Shown here: positions 1-12,300 of the stretch, one piece after another
Layout: each line of letters starts with the position of its first letter
How positions within the stretch are numbered: the first letter of the stretch is position 1
Assembly: GCA_037043015.1 (NCBI GenBank)
Contig: CM073323.1
Location: forward strand, 19,620,758 to 19,684,757
Length of the DNA: 64,000 nt
Direction: 5' to 3'
Source: Bryum argenteum
Lineage: Eukaryota > Streptophyta > Bryopsida > Bryales > Bryaceae
The notes under the pieces: model-generated
Seen by the model: only the letters and a program-made list of their open reading frames with translations
Told to the model about the DNA's origin: nothing
The model's database searches: none
Translations under genes and position numbers: made by a program

Positions 1-396
1 TGTTCAATCAACCTCTCTTGGCGATCCCTTTCTTCCTTCCCACGCTTGAGCTCTTGATTCACTGAGTCCATGAACTCAAGCATTCTCATTTGGAAAGCTA
101 ATTGAGGATCTTGTTTTTCCACCCCTTGGGAAGACTCTAGGCGTCTCGACCTAGAGCGCTCCTCTTCACCCAAGGGCTCCTCTTGAAGTGACAATTCCAT
201 TTGCTCATTGCCCTCACTAGTGGCGACTTGCTCATTGGAGTCATGAGAATGAGCCTCACTTGTAGGATCGGGGTCTTTGTTCCCCTCGTGCGTGGCCGCT
301 TGGAAGCTCCAGGCTCATCACCCTCAATGGTCTTCTTCTTGCCCATTGCTCCCTCACAACTTTGCACTTGGGTACTAAAAGCTGCTCGATACCAAG

Positions 397-1688
397 TGTC
401 GCAACCTTGCTAGCTCACCTTAGCTTACACCAACTTTTTCCCAACTCTAGCAAGTGTCACGAGCGCTAACTCGCACATCCCCCACATGCACAAAGTTAGC
501 TCTCCATACCAACCACCAAGCTCACCGCTTGGTTATCAATCCCTCCTACTCATGCAACCGGGACTCAACCCCTTCGTAGGTAGCCAATGGTTAGGTGCGG
601 ACTTCCACTTATGTCCAAGGCCCAACTTGGTGGCACTCCCATACCACGCGGCCTAACCGCACTTGGTGGTGTCTCCTCACCACCGCCCATGACCACCATG
701 GTGACCCCAAGGCCACCAAGTAATCACAACGCCGGGCAAGAGACACCACCCCACATCGGTAGCACTCATGGTCCTCATTTTGCCTATATGAGTCCCCGTG
801 GTGAAGCCCCAACACTAGCTCCCCCACCGGGACTCACCTTGTCCTTATGAGCCACCGTGGTGAAGCCCCAACACTAGCTCCACCCACCGTGCCTCATTTT
901 GCACTTTGAGTCCCCATGGTGGAGCCCCAACACTAGCTCCACCCATTGGGACTCACCTTGGCTTGGGAGTCCCCATGGTGAGGCCCCAACACTAGCCACA
1001 CCACTGGGGACTCCCACCTTGGTCACCACCAAGGCACCATGGGAGTGGGGAGGAGACCAGCCCTCCCCATAGTATACTCTGTGGGATTCGGCAGCCCCTG
1101 GTCCTAGGTGAAGGGCTGGACCCTCACACCTCTTAGTTTTGGAAGACCACCCAATCTCCCAATGCCTTAGCCGCTGGAAGGCCCCGGGAGACTTCCCGAA
1201 CCTTCCAGGGCTCGTATCTACCTCGTCCCGCATCCAAACGCGACGAGCGACCACTCTATCGACATCTACTCGTCAAGTAGATGCCGATAGACACCTTACT
1301 TGCCTCATTCCGACAAGTATTGAGGGAGTTATGCCCCTCTGAAGATTCGGGAGTCCCGGGCCAGCTTCCCAGGCCAGCACTGTCCCTGGACAGCACTCCC
1401 TTTAGTCCCACAATCTTCCAACTCCCATAACTTTTAGCTCACACCTCCAAATGAGGTGCTCCTTAGCATCCCGGAATCGTGGCAACATGAGCTTCCATAA
1501 TCTCATGTCCATTCCCTCGTGGCTCCTAGTCTCCGTGGGTGAGAGGCGTCTCCAACGCCCGGGGTCCTCTCCCACACTAGGCCCACTTAGGTTCCCTTCA
1601 CCTTGGCACCCCAAGGCCCGGGCGTCACTCCGGTGTCCCCCTTGGGCCCTTGGTGTTGCGGGCACTCCTCAAGGAGAGGTGCGCGACA
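397..1688 (-). repeat. 5' LTR of the retrotransposon
   Basis: The 1292-bp segment begins TGTCGC and ends GCGACA, a perfect 6-bp inverted pair of TG...CA type. Its inner end is next to the primer-binding site and its outer end is followed by CCAAC (1689-1693), a candidate target-site copy. The partner LTR lies outside the window. Inside the LTR, 785-1020 holds about four imperfect repeats of roughly 60-65 bp built around GGTGAAGCCCCAACACTAGC. Confidence 0.75.
785..1020. repeat. Minisatellite inside the LTR
   Basis: About four diverged copies of a roughly 60-65-bp unit occur in a row. Each has a CCCCATGGTG or CCCCGTGGTG core followed by AGCCCCAACACTAGC and a GGGACTCACCTTG-like tail. It lies wholly in the LTR and may be part of its regulatory region. 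Confidence 0.6.
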
Positions 1689-1707
1689 CCAACGAAGTAC
1701 AACGAAA

Positions 1708-2142
1708 ATGTCTTCTACTGTAAGATCTGCAGCCAAAAGAAAAAAGGGGCGTTCAAGTACTGCTAACAAAGCAGGTAATGCTACTAACATTTTGAGTGGA
1801 GTAGATGAGGGGTCCTGGTGGGTGGGCAGGGTGCAAGCTTTGCGGCGTCGCAATGGGCATCAATTTGGGGTACTACGTCAAGCAGTTGACCTCCTTGCCC
1901 GAACAGAGGAATCAGGGAGAAGAAATCCTAACAACCCTCACATTGAAGTAATGTTACAATACTATCGAAAACATCCAGGCCGTGATAAATTTAAATATGA
2001 TCATACAGATAGCCAGTGGATTGACATAGATTGTGTTATATCTACTGTAACCATGACTTACAATTCTACTAACGAGGTATACACACTAGACAGAAACGAT
2101 TCGGACGTGCTGTCCAAGTTTGTGACGGACCGGGGTGCCTAG
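1708..2142 (+). CDS. Unrecognised 144-aa ORF with Trp/Tyr-rich compact domain
   Basis: I do not recognise this protein. The ATG at 1708 is the likely start because the in-frame sequence upstream is LTR, ending 19 bp before it. The first ~25 residues are basic and low-complexity (AAKRKKGRSS, possible nuclear signal). Residues ~35-115 look like a folded domain: SWWVGRVQALRRRNG, GVLRQAVDLLAR, HIEVMLQYYRKHPGR, KFKYDHTDSQWIDID and a Thr/Val-rich strand. Aromatic and charged positions look selected rather than random, and the A+T-rich codon use differs from the GC-rich LTR. It could be a host gene, the first exon of a longer gene, or an ORF of an older element into which the LTR element inserted. 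Confidence 0.45.
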   Translation: MSSTVRSAAKRKKGRSSTANKAGNATNILSGVDEGSWWVGRVQALRRRNGHQFGVLRQAVDLLARTEESGRRNPNNPHIEVMLQYYRKHPGRDKFKYDHTDSQWIDIDCVISTVTMTYNSTNEVYTLDRNDSDVLSKFVTDRGA

Positions 2143-2229
2143 CTCTAAATGACGTGCAGAATGCTTGGTGGTCGTCTTCGACAGTGCCACTGCTGGTAAG
2201 AGCACTAACCCATGACTGTAGTATAGGTT

Positions 2230-2290
2230 CCCATTATTTTATTTTATTTTATTTTTTTATTATTTTTTTATTTTTAAATTTTTTTTTATG
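2230..2290. repeat. T-rich low-complexity tract
   Basis: Runs of TTTTA and T follow the 1708 ORF. No gene is seen here. It may be a decayed poly(A)-like or simple-repeat tract. Confidence 0.6.
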
Positions 2291-3500
2291 TTAGCTGCTT
2301 CTACTGGAAGTCGGCACTGCCTCTGTAGAGTCATCCACCATCATCTCTCCAGTCTCTCGCCAGCCCTGCACAACGCGAAGCCAAGGTGCGGATTTGTTGA
2401 TTCGCGCAGCCCTCCTCCTTGTATTTTGAATTCCTCCTGATCTCCCCATTACGTCTTTGTTTGCACCGTCAATTGTGTTGAACCTGATCTTCGCTTCGCT
2501 GCTGAGCTTTGTGATCCGCATACAGCTCCAGAGGAGACGCTCACCATGGCGGAGACTGCGAAGGAGGAGGTGATCGCCGCAACCTGCACCACCACCCAGT
2601 TTCGACCTGAACCTCTCCGATCTCCAGTGTCTGTGCTCGCACCTGCAATCCGGCTGGCCGACGGAGTACTCTGTCTGCACGGGTGATTTGGCGATGACCA
2701 ATGTGGGAGTATGGGTAACTCCAGTCCTGCGTGTTTAGTTCTGGTTTTTTTAGCATGTGCATTTGTTGCAATCCTTCATGCTGCAATTGTCCCCTGCGGT
2801 TTCTCCTGATTCTCATAGGACCCTCGTTTTTTTTCCCATTTTATAGACTGTCCAGTTCGGGACACTTGTACAGATTAGTCTTCACCTGGATTCCATCGCG
2901 AACCTGTGAAACCTCTAGGTAGATTTTTGTGTTCCTGAACACACTCACGGGGTCTTCGGAGACACCTCCTCATCGTTTTTTTTTTTTTTTTTTTCTGAAT
3001 CCCTTATGCAGCACTACAGGCACATTTAATGATCATGCGTGATCCTTGCATCTTGAATTAGTTCTATTGAACTGGGTGCTTGTTACTGTCGCGGTGCATG
3101 TGTTTGGTGTTTTTGTGTCTTCAATTCTGTATGCTATGGGTTGCGTTTCTGTTTTAGTTTATGATATTTGAGTTTCTTTGGAGAATGGTCTACGGGTGTT
3201 CGGTTTCAATTAGTAGAATCTCTGTTTGCATTTCAATGAATTATAGTTCGATTCCTAGGTTTAGAGGATGGATACATGTGTTGAACTCCTTGTTCTAAGA
3301 TCGATCCCTGTTTTTGGTGTATGTAAAACTTTCTCATGCATTCCTCCACAAATTAGAGAACATTCAAATTTGATCACAAACTGTACTAAAAAATTAAAGT
3401 TTATTACTTATAAGGAAAATAGACAGCAATTAATTGCAGTGACTTCAGAAATATAAGTAATGATAGGGTGTGAGAAAATAGGCCATGTTTGAGAATTAAG
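2291..3500 (+). other. Gene-like 5' exon fragment and T-rich sequence, no complete gene
   Basis: An ATG at 2546 opens a 46-codon frame (MAETAKEEVIAAT...). The next frame has a longer stop-free stretch at 2572-2714 (FDLNLSDLQCLCSHLQSG...) that ends at a plausible donor, ATGG|GTAACT. A T-rich tract (2977-2994) follows, but no downstream exon could be joined with confidence. The sequence resembles a 5'UTR plus first exon of a plant gene, perhaps truncated or shifted in frame. No family was recognised. Confidence 0.2.
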
Positions 3501-3516
3501 TAATTATAGGGGACAT

Positions 3517-4191
3517 TTAATTCATGCCTAGGAGGTAAATAGCCTCCAAACAAATAACCCCCAGCCGCACGTGGTGCACAAAAACACTGAATAGTGATCT
3601 ACCCGAGTGTGGGATGAATGCAGGTATCCACCCGTAGAGCAAAACTTTTGTTCCTTTGATTGAGATCTGTGCGATGTCAAGCGCTCGAGCCAGCTCCTCT
3701 TTGTTGCCGAACTGAATGTAGTGGAAGATGAATCCTGCTTCTTTATGATGTGTGATTTTGGCCTTGATGACTCGAGCTAGCTCAGTCAGCCACTTGATGT
3801 GTGGGATCGCTACTTCGCCGCATTGGATCACTCTGGCGATGGATACCGAGTCCCTGATTCTCTTGAGCTCCTTATCAAGTTTTCCGACATCCAAGGCTCG
3901 CGCATGTAGCTTGACTACCCCCCGAATTGGTATTCCGCGGATGCTGCAGGTCTGCGTTGTCGCGGTCGGCTGGTGACATCCCTGTACTGTTGGCGTTGGT
4001 GTATCCGCGGGGCCGTTGCCTGTCTGTGTGAAGCTAGGCTTGGGTCGGAGCCCGTTACCCTGCTCATGCTCTGGAAGGCTGCGTGTCCGCGAAGACTGGT
4101 CCTGCCTCTCCGGCAGGTTGCCACCTCCAGCGTGGGGGTCGTCTGGCCTCCTGTCTGTCCTAGTTCTGCATGCGTCACTTGTTGCCTCCAT
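3517..4191 (-). pseudogene. DUF4283/gag-like retroelement ORF1 fragment
   Basis: The 224-residue reading frame has a Pro/Thr-rich N-terminal half. Residues ~90-200 have the rhythm of the DUF4283 domain found in plant LINE ORF1 and gag-like proteins: a VVKLHARAL strand, helix LDKELKRIRD, AGFIFHYIQFGNKEEL, and VLLYGWIPAFIPHSG (the usual 'W.P.F.P' segment). No zinc knuckle, endonuclease or reverse transcriptase is visible nearby, so this is a fragment. A diverged host gene with the same fold is a less likely alternative. Confidence 0.35.
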
Positions 4192-5589
4192 TTCCGGGAT
4201 GTTGTGGCGCGCCGTGATGCCTTGTTGACCCTCTGCGTACGGCTCCGTTACCTACTGTTGTAGCCTCGGTTCGATGCTGGTCAGCAGTTCAGCCCCGCCT
4301 TCGATTCCCTGCCCTCAGTCACCCACCACTGCCTAGCACCACACTAGTCCAAGTTTACTTAAGCGCTAAGATAATCACGGATAAGCTAGTACGGTGATCG
4401 CTGTGCCTGCTGACTTTTCCACGCGGTGCTCCGTGCGGATCCAAATGCTGCAGTTACTTGTAGGTCTAGAGTGCTTGTCGATGAGACTTGAAGAAGGGAT
4501 GATCAGCGAAACGCCTCTCAATCAATCGCATATCTTTAATATGAACGCCTTCTTCTCTGTAACAACGCATGCAGCTCCTGGTTCGACGATGTGAGTTGCA
4601 AGAAACTCGAATCTGAGTTTTAGGGTTTGGACCCCGCCGCCCAGCGCTCACCGTCGCTCCCCATTCCGCCTCAATGTTCAGGCTTTTTCCACATGGAATG
4701 TTTTGTGTTGATGTCCTATCTTTGGAATCAGGGACCGGATCTACTTCATATTAACTCTTGGAATTGACAAGTACCCAAAATTTTAACTGTCTGCATGATC
4801 ATGTACTGGAATAACGCGAGGACAAGCCCTCCATGTGTTAGTAGTTTTGATCTAGAAGTCATATGTAGAATCATTCCTAATTTGGTTTAATTTTGTGTTC
4901 ACAAAGCTGTAGGAAAGCCCCCAATGTCTTCCTTCTAGAATTTCATTTAGTCCAGAAGTAGTTAAATGTAGAATCATTATGTTCAACAATTCATCAACAA
5001 CTAATTTTATTCGAGTTGCCTTCCTCCATGAATCAAGCTGAAGCCTCTATCCACAAGCATTTTAATCCATTATCACAACATGTTGTGACTCTTAAGATAC
5101 CCCAAGTAAGCAACCAAGCATAGCAAAAATCTCATATGATGATTGGCTCCATGAGTAATTCAATTGAGCTGCCTCTATTCTATGCATTTTTTGTCAAGAC
5201 GAACAGACACTCTATTCCGAACAACCTCTCGAAAGAGGACCATATTTCATATCTATCTATCTGCTTCTTTTGTATCTACTTCTTTCGTATAGACATATAC
5301 TTAATATATCATAGACATGACAAGTACATACTATACATATGTATATGAAAGATTCTTATTCCAAAGACGAATGTTCTCTGCACTTCGGTAACCATTGAAT
5401 GGGGAGCCGAGGGTATTGATCCGGATATTTGCGGCCCAGCGGGTATCTCGTATCTGGGGTATCGGGCGGGTATATGGTATCAGGCAGAATTCTCCTCCAT
5501 CCTGTCCCCGCGCAAGCCTTTGATGTGCACGTCTGACTCTGAGATTGTTCACAGCTTTGTTGGGTGCGATTGCATTGAATTGGGTGGCG
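4192..5589. other. Intergenic; no supported gene
   Basis: Short frames here have no recognisable domains. About 4890-4995 holds an interspersed repeat (GTTCACAAAGC...CCAGAAGTAGTTAA...) found again at about 62555-62645 inside an intron of the PPR gene. The last part must hold the NDUFS5 promoter and 5'UTR, but I see no clear TATA box there. Confidence 0.5.
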
Positions 5590-6719
5590 ATGGCGTCGGG
5601 ATTCGGCATCACAGGCAAGAAAGGCCGTTGCTACGACGTGTGGATGGAATTCAGCGACTGTATGTCGCACTGCTCCATGCCCGCTGAATGCACCTCCCGC
5701 CGCGACGACTACTTTGAGTGCCTTCACCATCGCAAAGAGGTCACTATCCCCTCGCAACTTGCCCCTCACCCCAATCACCCCTGGCAGCATCCATTGTGCT
5801 TCAGAGATCCGGACTATATGATGAATTAGGGTTCAGAGTTGGATCGCTCTCTGATTTTAGGGTTTTAACCTGCTTGGTAAATCATCATGTTTAGGTTTGG
5901 GCGTGACTTGATTGCTGCTTCACACCGCTTCATAGAGGAACTTGATTAGAGAATATGCTTGGTCGTCGGTACAGTCTCCTTGCGCTGGATGTTCACGAAC
6001 ACGCAGCAGCACTCTACCTAGTTTCCGCAACTGTGAAAAATGTTAGCTTCCCGCAGCTCCTTCTTCGTGCTCGATGTCTTTACTATTGTTGACTCTGTCA
6101 TTAGAATTTAGCGAATGTCGTCAGTCTGCAAGTACCCGAGGCTGGATCTGCAGCTCTTTGTTCAATCCTCGAGGTGACTGTTGGTTTGTAGGTTTATCTT
6201 TTGCCATAGCTCGAGTAAAGTAGAGCAGTGAGGATCCGCGAGGATATAATTTCATGCACTATTCTGCCTTGTGACGATAATAGAGTAGATACTTAGATGC
6301 TGATATTTAACCTCGCTAGTTACGGATGGGCTCACAGTGCGAAATTGTTACTGCTTCAAAGACTAGCTTGGAACACATCATTTCGGTTTTTGCTGAGCAG
6401 GAACCATATTCTCTGAACTAGTCAAATCCATGTAAGTAGAAGTTGGTCTGCCTGATCCTCAAAATTTGTGACGGCTCCGTCCTCCAGCGGTCTTGTAACT
6501 TTCTTCTAAACTCATGACGATACAGTACTTCATCGGGATCTATTGCAACGTTGGTTGTGTGTTTTTTCTTGAGTTCTTCTGAAACACATCATTTTGGTTT
6601 GTGACATGCGTATGTGTCTCTTGCAGTATTCTCGGATGAACGCTATCAACAAGGAGAAGGAACGACAAGCGTTTGGAGACAAGAATGAGAAGCCAGCAGA
6701 CGCTCATGGTGGTCATTAA
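5590..6719 (+). CDS. NDUFS5: NADH dehydrogenase (complex I) iron-sulfur protein 5 homologue, NDUFS5
   Basis: Two exons, 5590-5739 and 6627-6719, encode 80 residues, close to the plant family length. The subunit is an accessory component of mitochondrial complex I on the intermembrane-space side and lacks an Fe-S cluster despite its name. The sequence starts MASGFGITGKKGRCYDVWME as in plant orthologues and has a twin CX9C pattern (Cys14/Cys24 and Cys34/Cys44), the mark of proteins oxidised by the Mia40 pathway. Exon 1 ends after HHRKE and exon 2 continues YSRMNAINKEKERQAFG in phase 0. The intron has donor GTCACT (weak) and acceptor TTGCAG. An upstream in-frame Met at 5545 was not chosen because family similarity begins at 5590. 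Confidence 0.93.
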
Positions 6720-9351
6720 CGTCATGCACTTTGAATGTTAGTGCTAATTGAACCCGAATATGGTTCGATTCATAATAGTAGGTTGTTTTCTCAGCAGTTT
6801 TGCATATTATATGGAAACGAGAGCTGGACTTGAATTGGTCGTATTGCTGTATTTGAGACGGATGTAGTTACTGCAGCTATATTTTGTGTCGTGTTAAATT
6901 ACGCCTCTGTCCGTACCCTTTGTCATTACCAAAGAAATAAGGAGCCATCTTTTACCCCTAGGCGCTGTCCATCCCGTTTGTGTTTCTCAGTTCGATTTAT
7001 ACGAGTCTAGTAATCAATGGGACAGCAGTGTATCTGATATTATAGTCTTCTTAAGGAGGCGACTATTGCTGAATAATTGGGAACTTGATTCGGTGCTTTT
7101 GTGGTCCTTAGTAGTGTGCGAGAGCCCTGTAGCTGGGAGGGGAGAGAAAGAGCTACAGTGGCGTATGCAATTGAGGAGGTACACTTGAGGGTTACTTGTT
7201 GATCCATACTTGTTCATATCATCATTTAGCCCTTCAAAAACATGCTTTTGGCCTCGTATATAGTATAGGAAATATCGTGCGGAGGGGGAGGATTATCATA
7301 AAAATGCTTGATTTTGGAATTAGATTGTATATTTATCATTATACTATGAGTACAATTTTTCTTATAGATCAATATTATTTTCTTGTCAGTGTTGTAGCAG
7401 TGTACTGTGTCTGCTGCCGCTTGAAGGGTACCTTGATGCTGTCTGAGGCCTTGAAAGGCCTGGCTTTGATGAGCGACATCCTAAGAATTGCGAGACTTTG
7501 TTAGGGGCTCTGGGGATGTTTTTTTAGATTGGATCCGGGTTTGTTTTTTCTTTAGGCAGGCTAGCTATCTTTGGATAGCTGTCTTGTCAACAGGCTCTTT
7601 TTATTTGTCTTGGAGTATATCTTGATCGCCATAGAATCCAAAGGCTATGACATCTATGCTCTTGAGGAGAATAAGCTATTGAGGAGATCTTGTATACATA
7701 CTGGGTGTCAGTGTAATGTGCTGTAGAGTATCCTCCAGATGATTTACGATTTTTTCTCTTCAGCCACTTTATCACTCTTCTTTACAAAGTTTGAGAAGCT
7801 TCTGTGTGCTCAAAAAGAATCCAAATTGAGAATTGTAATGTGCATTGCTTCTGTACAAAAGTGTACAACAAAATATGTATAATATTATTTAAAATATTAT
7901 TCATAAACATTTGAATAATTACAAAACTTCTACACACTATTCACCTAGTAGTGCTTCCACCCCTTGCTTCTATTATTGCTTGCATTATGATGGAATTGAG
8001 TTGTAGTAGTTGTTCTTGTGATACTTGATCCCATACATGTTAAATGTTTTGTATCATTCCTTTTTTGTTATTATGATATGGTATGTTGTGGCATGTTCAA
8101 AAGTGAAGCAATTGCTGATGGTTTCCTTCCTCCTAGGTGCATGCCTACGATTGATCTTTTTCAGCATTCTTCTATATTCTTCTTCGCACAGTTCGCCTAA
8201 ATGCAAGGATATGCACAACTTAACTCCTAACGTCCTTGGGGTATTTTTAGCCCAAAACTCATTTTTGAAAAAGTGCCATAGATGAAAATAAAGATAAGCT
8301 ATTTATGTCTCAACCGTATAAACTTATGATAAACTTGTTGTACTTGTTGTTGATCATGCGGACCAAATCTTGTGGGACCTTGAAAAAAAATATAAAGAAA
8401 AGATTATAAAGGAAATACCAAAACAGATTATATTAGTATAATCTATTTCTCTATTTAACTAGTACAGATTGGCAAAGATTGGAGACAAATTTTTCCATTG
8501 CCGGCAAAGGAGGCTGAAAGTAGTCTAGTAGAAGGGGCTGAGTACATTTGGTGAAAGCTAAGTGGTCGGTTGAAAGCATGTCGTTCCAACCGTAGCACCT
8601 TTTCGGAACCCCGAATGCACCTCGTTAGGACCGTGCATGGCCAGGCCTCGATCGCAGCACCATCAACGTCGTTGCAGAAATGATCCGTCACCTTCGCGCA
8701 CATCCCCTCCAGCATATTCGTCGTCTTCTTCCGCAGCAGCAGCAGCAGCAGCAATGGCTAGATCGTCACCATGCCATTCCTAGTCATACATCGACGGCAA
8801 CCACCACACATGCTTCAACCAACCCGCCACTTGTACTCTCTTGCATGGCGCCTCACGTTCAGCATTCTCACTCTTGTCACCCATGGCTATGGCTGCCGTG
8901 CTTTCAAGCTAGCTCCTTCTAGACTGAACAAATAAGTTCCTTCTAGTCTACGCAAATATATAAGCTCATCATAGTTTAAACAAATGAGCTCGTACTCAAG
9001 TGACAAGCAGCGCTGGAGCTCATGAGGATCATCGATGCATGCCGCTAGCTTGATCCTCAGTCTTCGTCAAGCTCTCCCCAAGTGAGCCACATTTTCTGGG
9101 TTCTTTTTCGATTCTGCTGCATTTTGGGGTTCGCTTTCATTTTGCCGCACAAAACTCCGATGGTAGAGTCCAGTTGGTAGAGAGGAACCGATTCGGCATT
9201 TTGTGGGGTATTGGACTTCGGGCCAGGTCGGATCAGCTGGGAGTCAGCGTCCTTAGCTATGGAGTTGGCGCAGTTTCGGTGTCGGTAAATAGTGCAGGGG
9301 AGAGGGCTGACATTCTGCTTGATTTTAGGGGGGGAGGGCGAGCTTTCAGCG
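6720..9351. other. Intergenic; no supported gene
   Basis: This is a mainly A+T-rich stretch with only short, domainless frames. A (GCA)n run lies at about 8738-8754. A TATATAAG motif at about 8956-8966 could serve the downstream phospholipase D gene. 8460-8760 is GC-richer and holds a 99-codon minus-strand frame that I could not support. Confidence 0.5.
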
Positions 9352-12300
9352 ATGGGGAACGGCTATGGCAAATCTATGAGGAAATGTTGTGCCTGTATTC
9401 CCACGAGGGGGAAGCACAAGACGCTCCCGGGTCCGCCCGGACAACCGCCAGCTGAAGCTTCGTCGCCGACGCTGCTCCATGGAATCCTCGAAATCACGAT
9501 CGATGAAGTCGACACCTCTGGAATGCCCAAGCTCTTTCGTGTACGTTAACAATCGTCAATACTATTCTTCAAGCTTGCACTTCCAATTTTTTCAGTCGAG
9601 TGAATATCAATCTTCGAGAACTCGCAAAAATTGGTTGAAAATTTATTGGGTTACACCAGAACTCTAACAGTCATACCTAGACGAGAAATCAGTTCTGCAG
9701 TAAATCCTGAAACAGGTTAGAGCTTTGTAAGAGAAGGTAACGATGTAAACAGAGCTGCATATGAATGGCGGTAGAGTCTGGCAGGAACATATCTTTGTCT
9801 TCAGTGACGCAAAATCGAACAAGCTTCAATGCTAGGCCAATCGTAGCGGACGCAAAAGGAATCGTTTCAGCTTTTTTTATTGGCTCAGTGTTAAAATGAA
9901 AAGGAAGAGGAGAACTTGATGTTGCGCTGTGGAACAGTTATTGTAGATATTGAGAATGGAGAGAGTTTCACCGATCTCTCGCCAATATTAGGCTTTGGAT
10001 GAGATGAGGAATGTCTGAGTAGGGCCAGTTGGTGCTGAATTATTATTTGTGATGGCGTTGTGATGTGTCAGATGGTAGACGACGTCTTGGGCGGCGTGAT
10101 AGCCACCGTAGAGCTGTCCCCCGTGCACGTTGCGCGCACACGATCAGTGAAACGAGACAAAGTGATCAAATTCCAGGAGTCGTTCCGCATTTTCGTAGGC
10201 CACATCGTCGCCTCCATCAACACCTTCGTCTACTCCGGAGCCGTCTACCTGGGCAAAGCGAAGATTCCTATCACCGAGCAGCTTCTAGCCGGCGAAAGAA
10301 TCGATGACTGGTTCGAACTCGCAGGTTAGAACGCTACGAGCTCTTCTAGACTCTCGATTGGTAACTATGTCTGTTACTCAATTGCTATTCGATTCCCTCA
10401 CAGGTGACCACGAGGGTATCGCGAAGATCCGCATCGTCTTGCAGTTTAAATACGCCATGAAAGACAAAGACTGGGACGCAGGAGTGGGTGCATTCGAAGG
10501 AGTCTCACACACGCTCTTCCCGTTGCGAAAAGGCTGCAAGGTGACGCCATATCAAAACTCCCACATCGACGAAACCTTCAATCCCAAAATCAAGCTGGAG
10601 AATGGAGAGTACTACGTACCACAGAAAGCCTGGGAGACTGTGTACCATGCCATGAACGACGCCAAGAAGTTCATTTACGTTGCAGGCTGGTCGATCAATG
10701 CAACAATCGCTCTGATACGAGATAAAGAAGGCAAGCCCTTGCCGGGCAACACGGGCGAGACGCTGGGTGAGCTTCTGGTCCGGAAAGCGAACGAGGGCGT
10801 CACCGTGTTGATGCTGGTGTGGGACGATAAGAGTGACAACAACCATCTGCTCACCGGGGTGATGAACTCCCACGACGAAGACACGTTCCTGTATTTCCGG
10901 CATACGAAAGTGCACTGCTTGTTGTGTCCTCGCAATCCGCAGGCCAAGGAGTTCAAGCTCGTGACGGGGTTCATTTTCACTCACCATCAAAAAGTGGTGT
11001 GCATGGACGCTGCGGCGTTGCCGTCTGCTCATCCTTCCGCTCCACGGCGCGTGCTCGCATTCCAAGGAGGTATCGATTTGTGCGACGGGCGCTACTGCTT
11101 CCCTTCACACCCGATCTTTCAGTACCTGGATACCTTGTTCAAAAACGATTTCCACCAGGGGAGCATTGTAGGGGCGACACTGGAAAAGGGTGGACCTCGG
11201 GAGCCATGGCACGATTGCTACACGAAGCTAGAAGGGGAGATCGCGTGGGACGTTCATGAGAATTTCCGGACTCGCTGGCTAAAACAAGCGGGGAAAACTC
11301 GTGAGCATCTGCTGGTGGATATCACCAACAGGGAGATTTTCACCCCACCGACTCCTGCGACCACAGAGGACGATCCTGAAACTTGGAATGTGCAACTCTT
11401 TCGCTCCATGGACGAAACTTCGGTCGTGGACTTACCGCAGGGGCAGATGGAGATCTTCAAGGCTGGTCTTATTAGGCAAGCTGCTGGAAATGTCACCGAG
11501 AGAAGCATCCAGGACGCGTATGTCACCGCTATTCGACGCGCCAAGCGCTTCCTGTACATCGAAAATCAGGTAACCATGCTCAAATCCTCGCACAACACTA
11601 AAGCCATCCTTTCTTTCCAGCACACCAATCAAAAAGTAGTGCTTCCCAAACTCAACACCAAATGTGTATCACCGTCTAAGCATGGTAACTCAAGATGCAT
11701 TGAACACTACCAAGTTCAAACTACCTACACGCATTGTAGTCGAAGAAAGATACCACATGATGCTCGAAGAAGGATGTATGACTTCGACATGATAAAATAT
11801 TATATAACGCAGATTTTTTTGAGATTCGTCAGCTCAGCAGGTCCACTAAAGAGATGCAGTGAGTCAGTAGAAAACCTCATGATACTGAGCAAGAATTATG
11901 TGTGTAATGGCAGTACTTCCTGGGAAGCTCGCACATGTGGGAGCCAGAGTATCGAGACGAGTCGGCAGCGCAGCTCATTCCACTAGAAATAGCGCTCAAG
12001 ATCGCGAGCAAGATTCGAGCAGGGGAGGATTTCAGCGTGTACATAGTGAATCCGCTGTGGCCAGATGGTGCGCCCACCAGCTTGTCGGGGCAGGACATCA
12101 TGCTGTTCCATCGCAAAACGCTGGAGATGATGTACAAGATCATTTACAAAGCGCTCCAGGAAACGAACCGAACGCATGAAGACATGACGGATTACCTCAG
12201 TTTCTATTGCCTGGGGAATCGGGAGACTGTGCGGCCGAATGAGTATGTGCCGCCCGAAAGACCCAAGGAAGACACGGGTTATCACAAGTCGCAACAGAAC

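Larger units (their letters stand above)
1..1688 (-). mobile_element. LTR retrotransposon, 5' portion (LTR, primer-binding site, start of gag), running off the left edge
   Basis: The element reads on the minus strand. A 5' LTR (397-1688) is followed by a primer-binding site at about 384-396 that resembles the complement of initiator-Met tRNA (TGGTATCGAGC), and then by a gag-like reading frame that starts near 346 (MGKKKTIEGDEPGASKR) and is charged and rich in Glu, Lys and Arg as far as the window edge. Long LTR, Met-tRNA priming and charged gag start fit a plant Ty3/gypsy-type element, but no pol domain lies inside the window, so the family is inferred. It is a partial fossil here and its integrity and age cannot be judged. 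Confidence 0.75.

Noticed and set aside
4394-4660. Frames on both strands (66 and 61 codons) in a GC-richer patch
   Set aside because: No domain, no splice context and no agreement between strands; likely chance.
8455-8754. 99-codon minus-strand frame starting in the (GCA)n run
   Set aside because: The N-terminal poly-Leu comes from the trinucleotide repeat and the rest has no recognisable domain.
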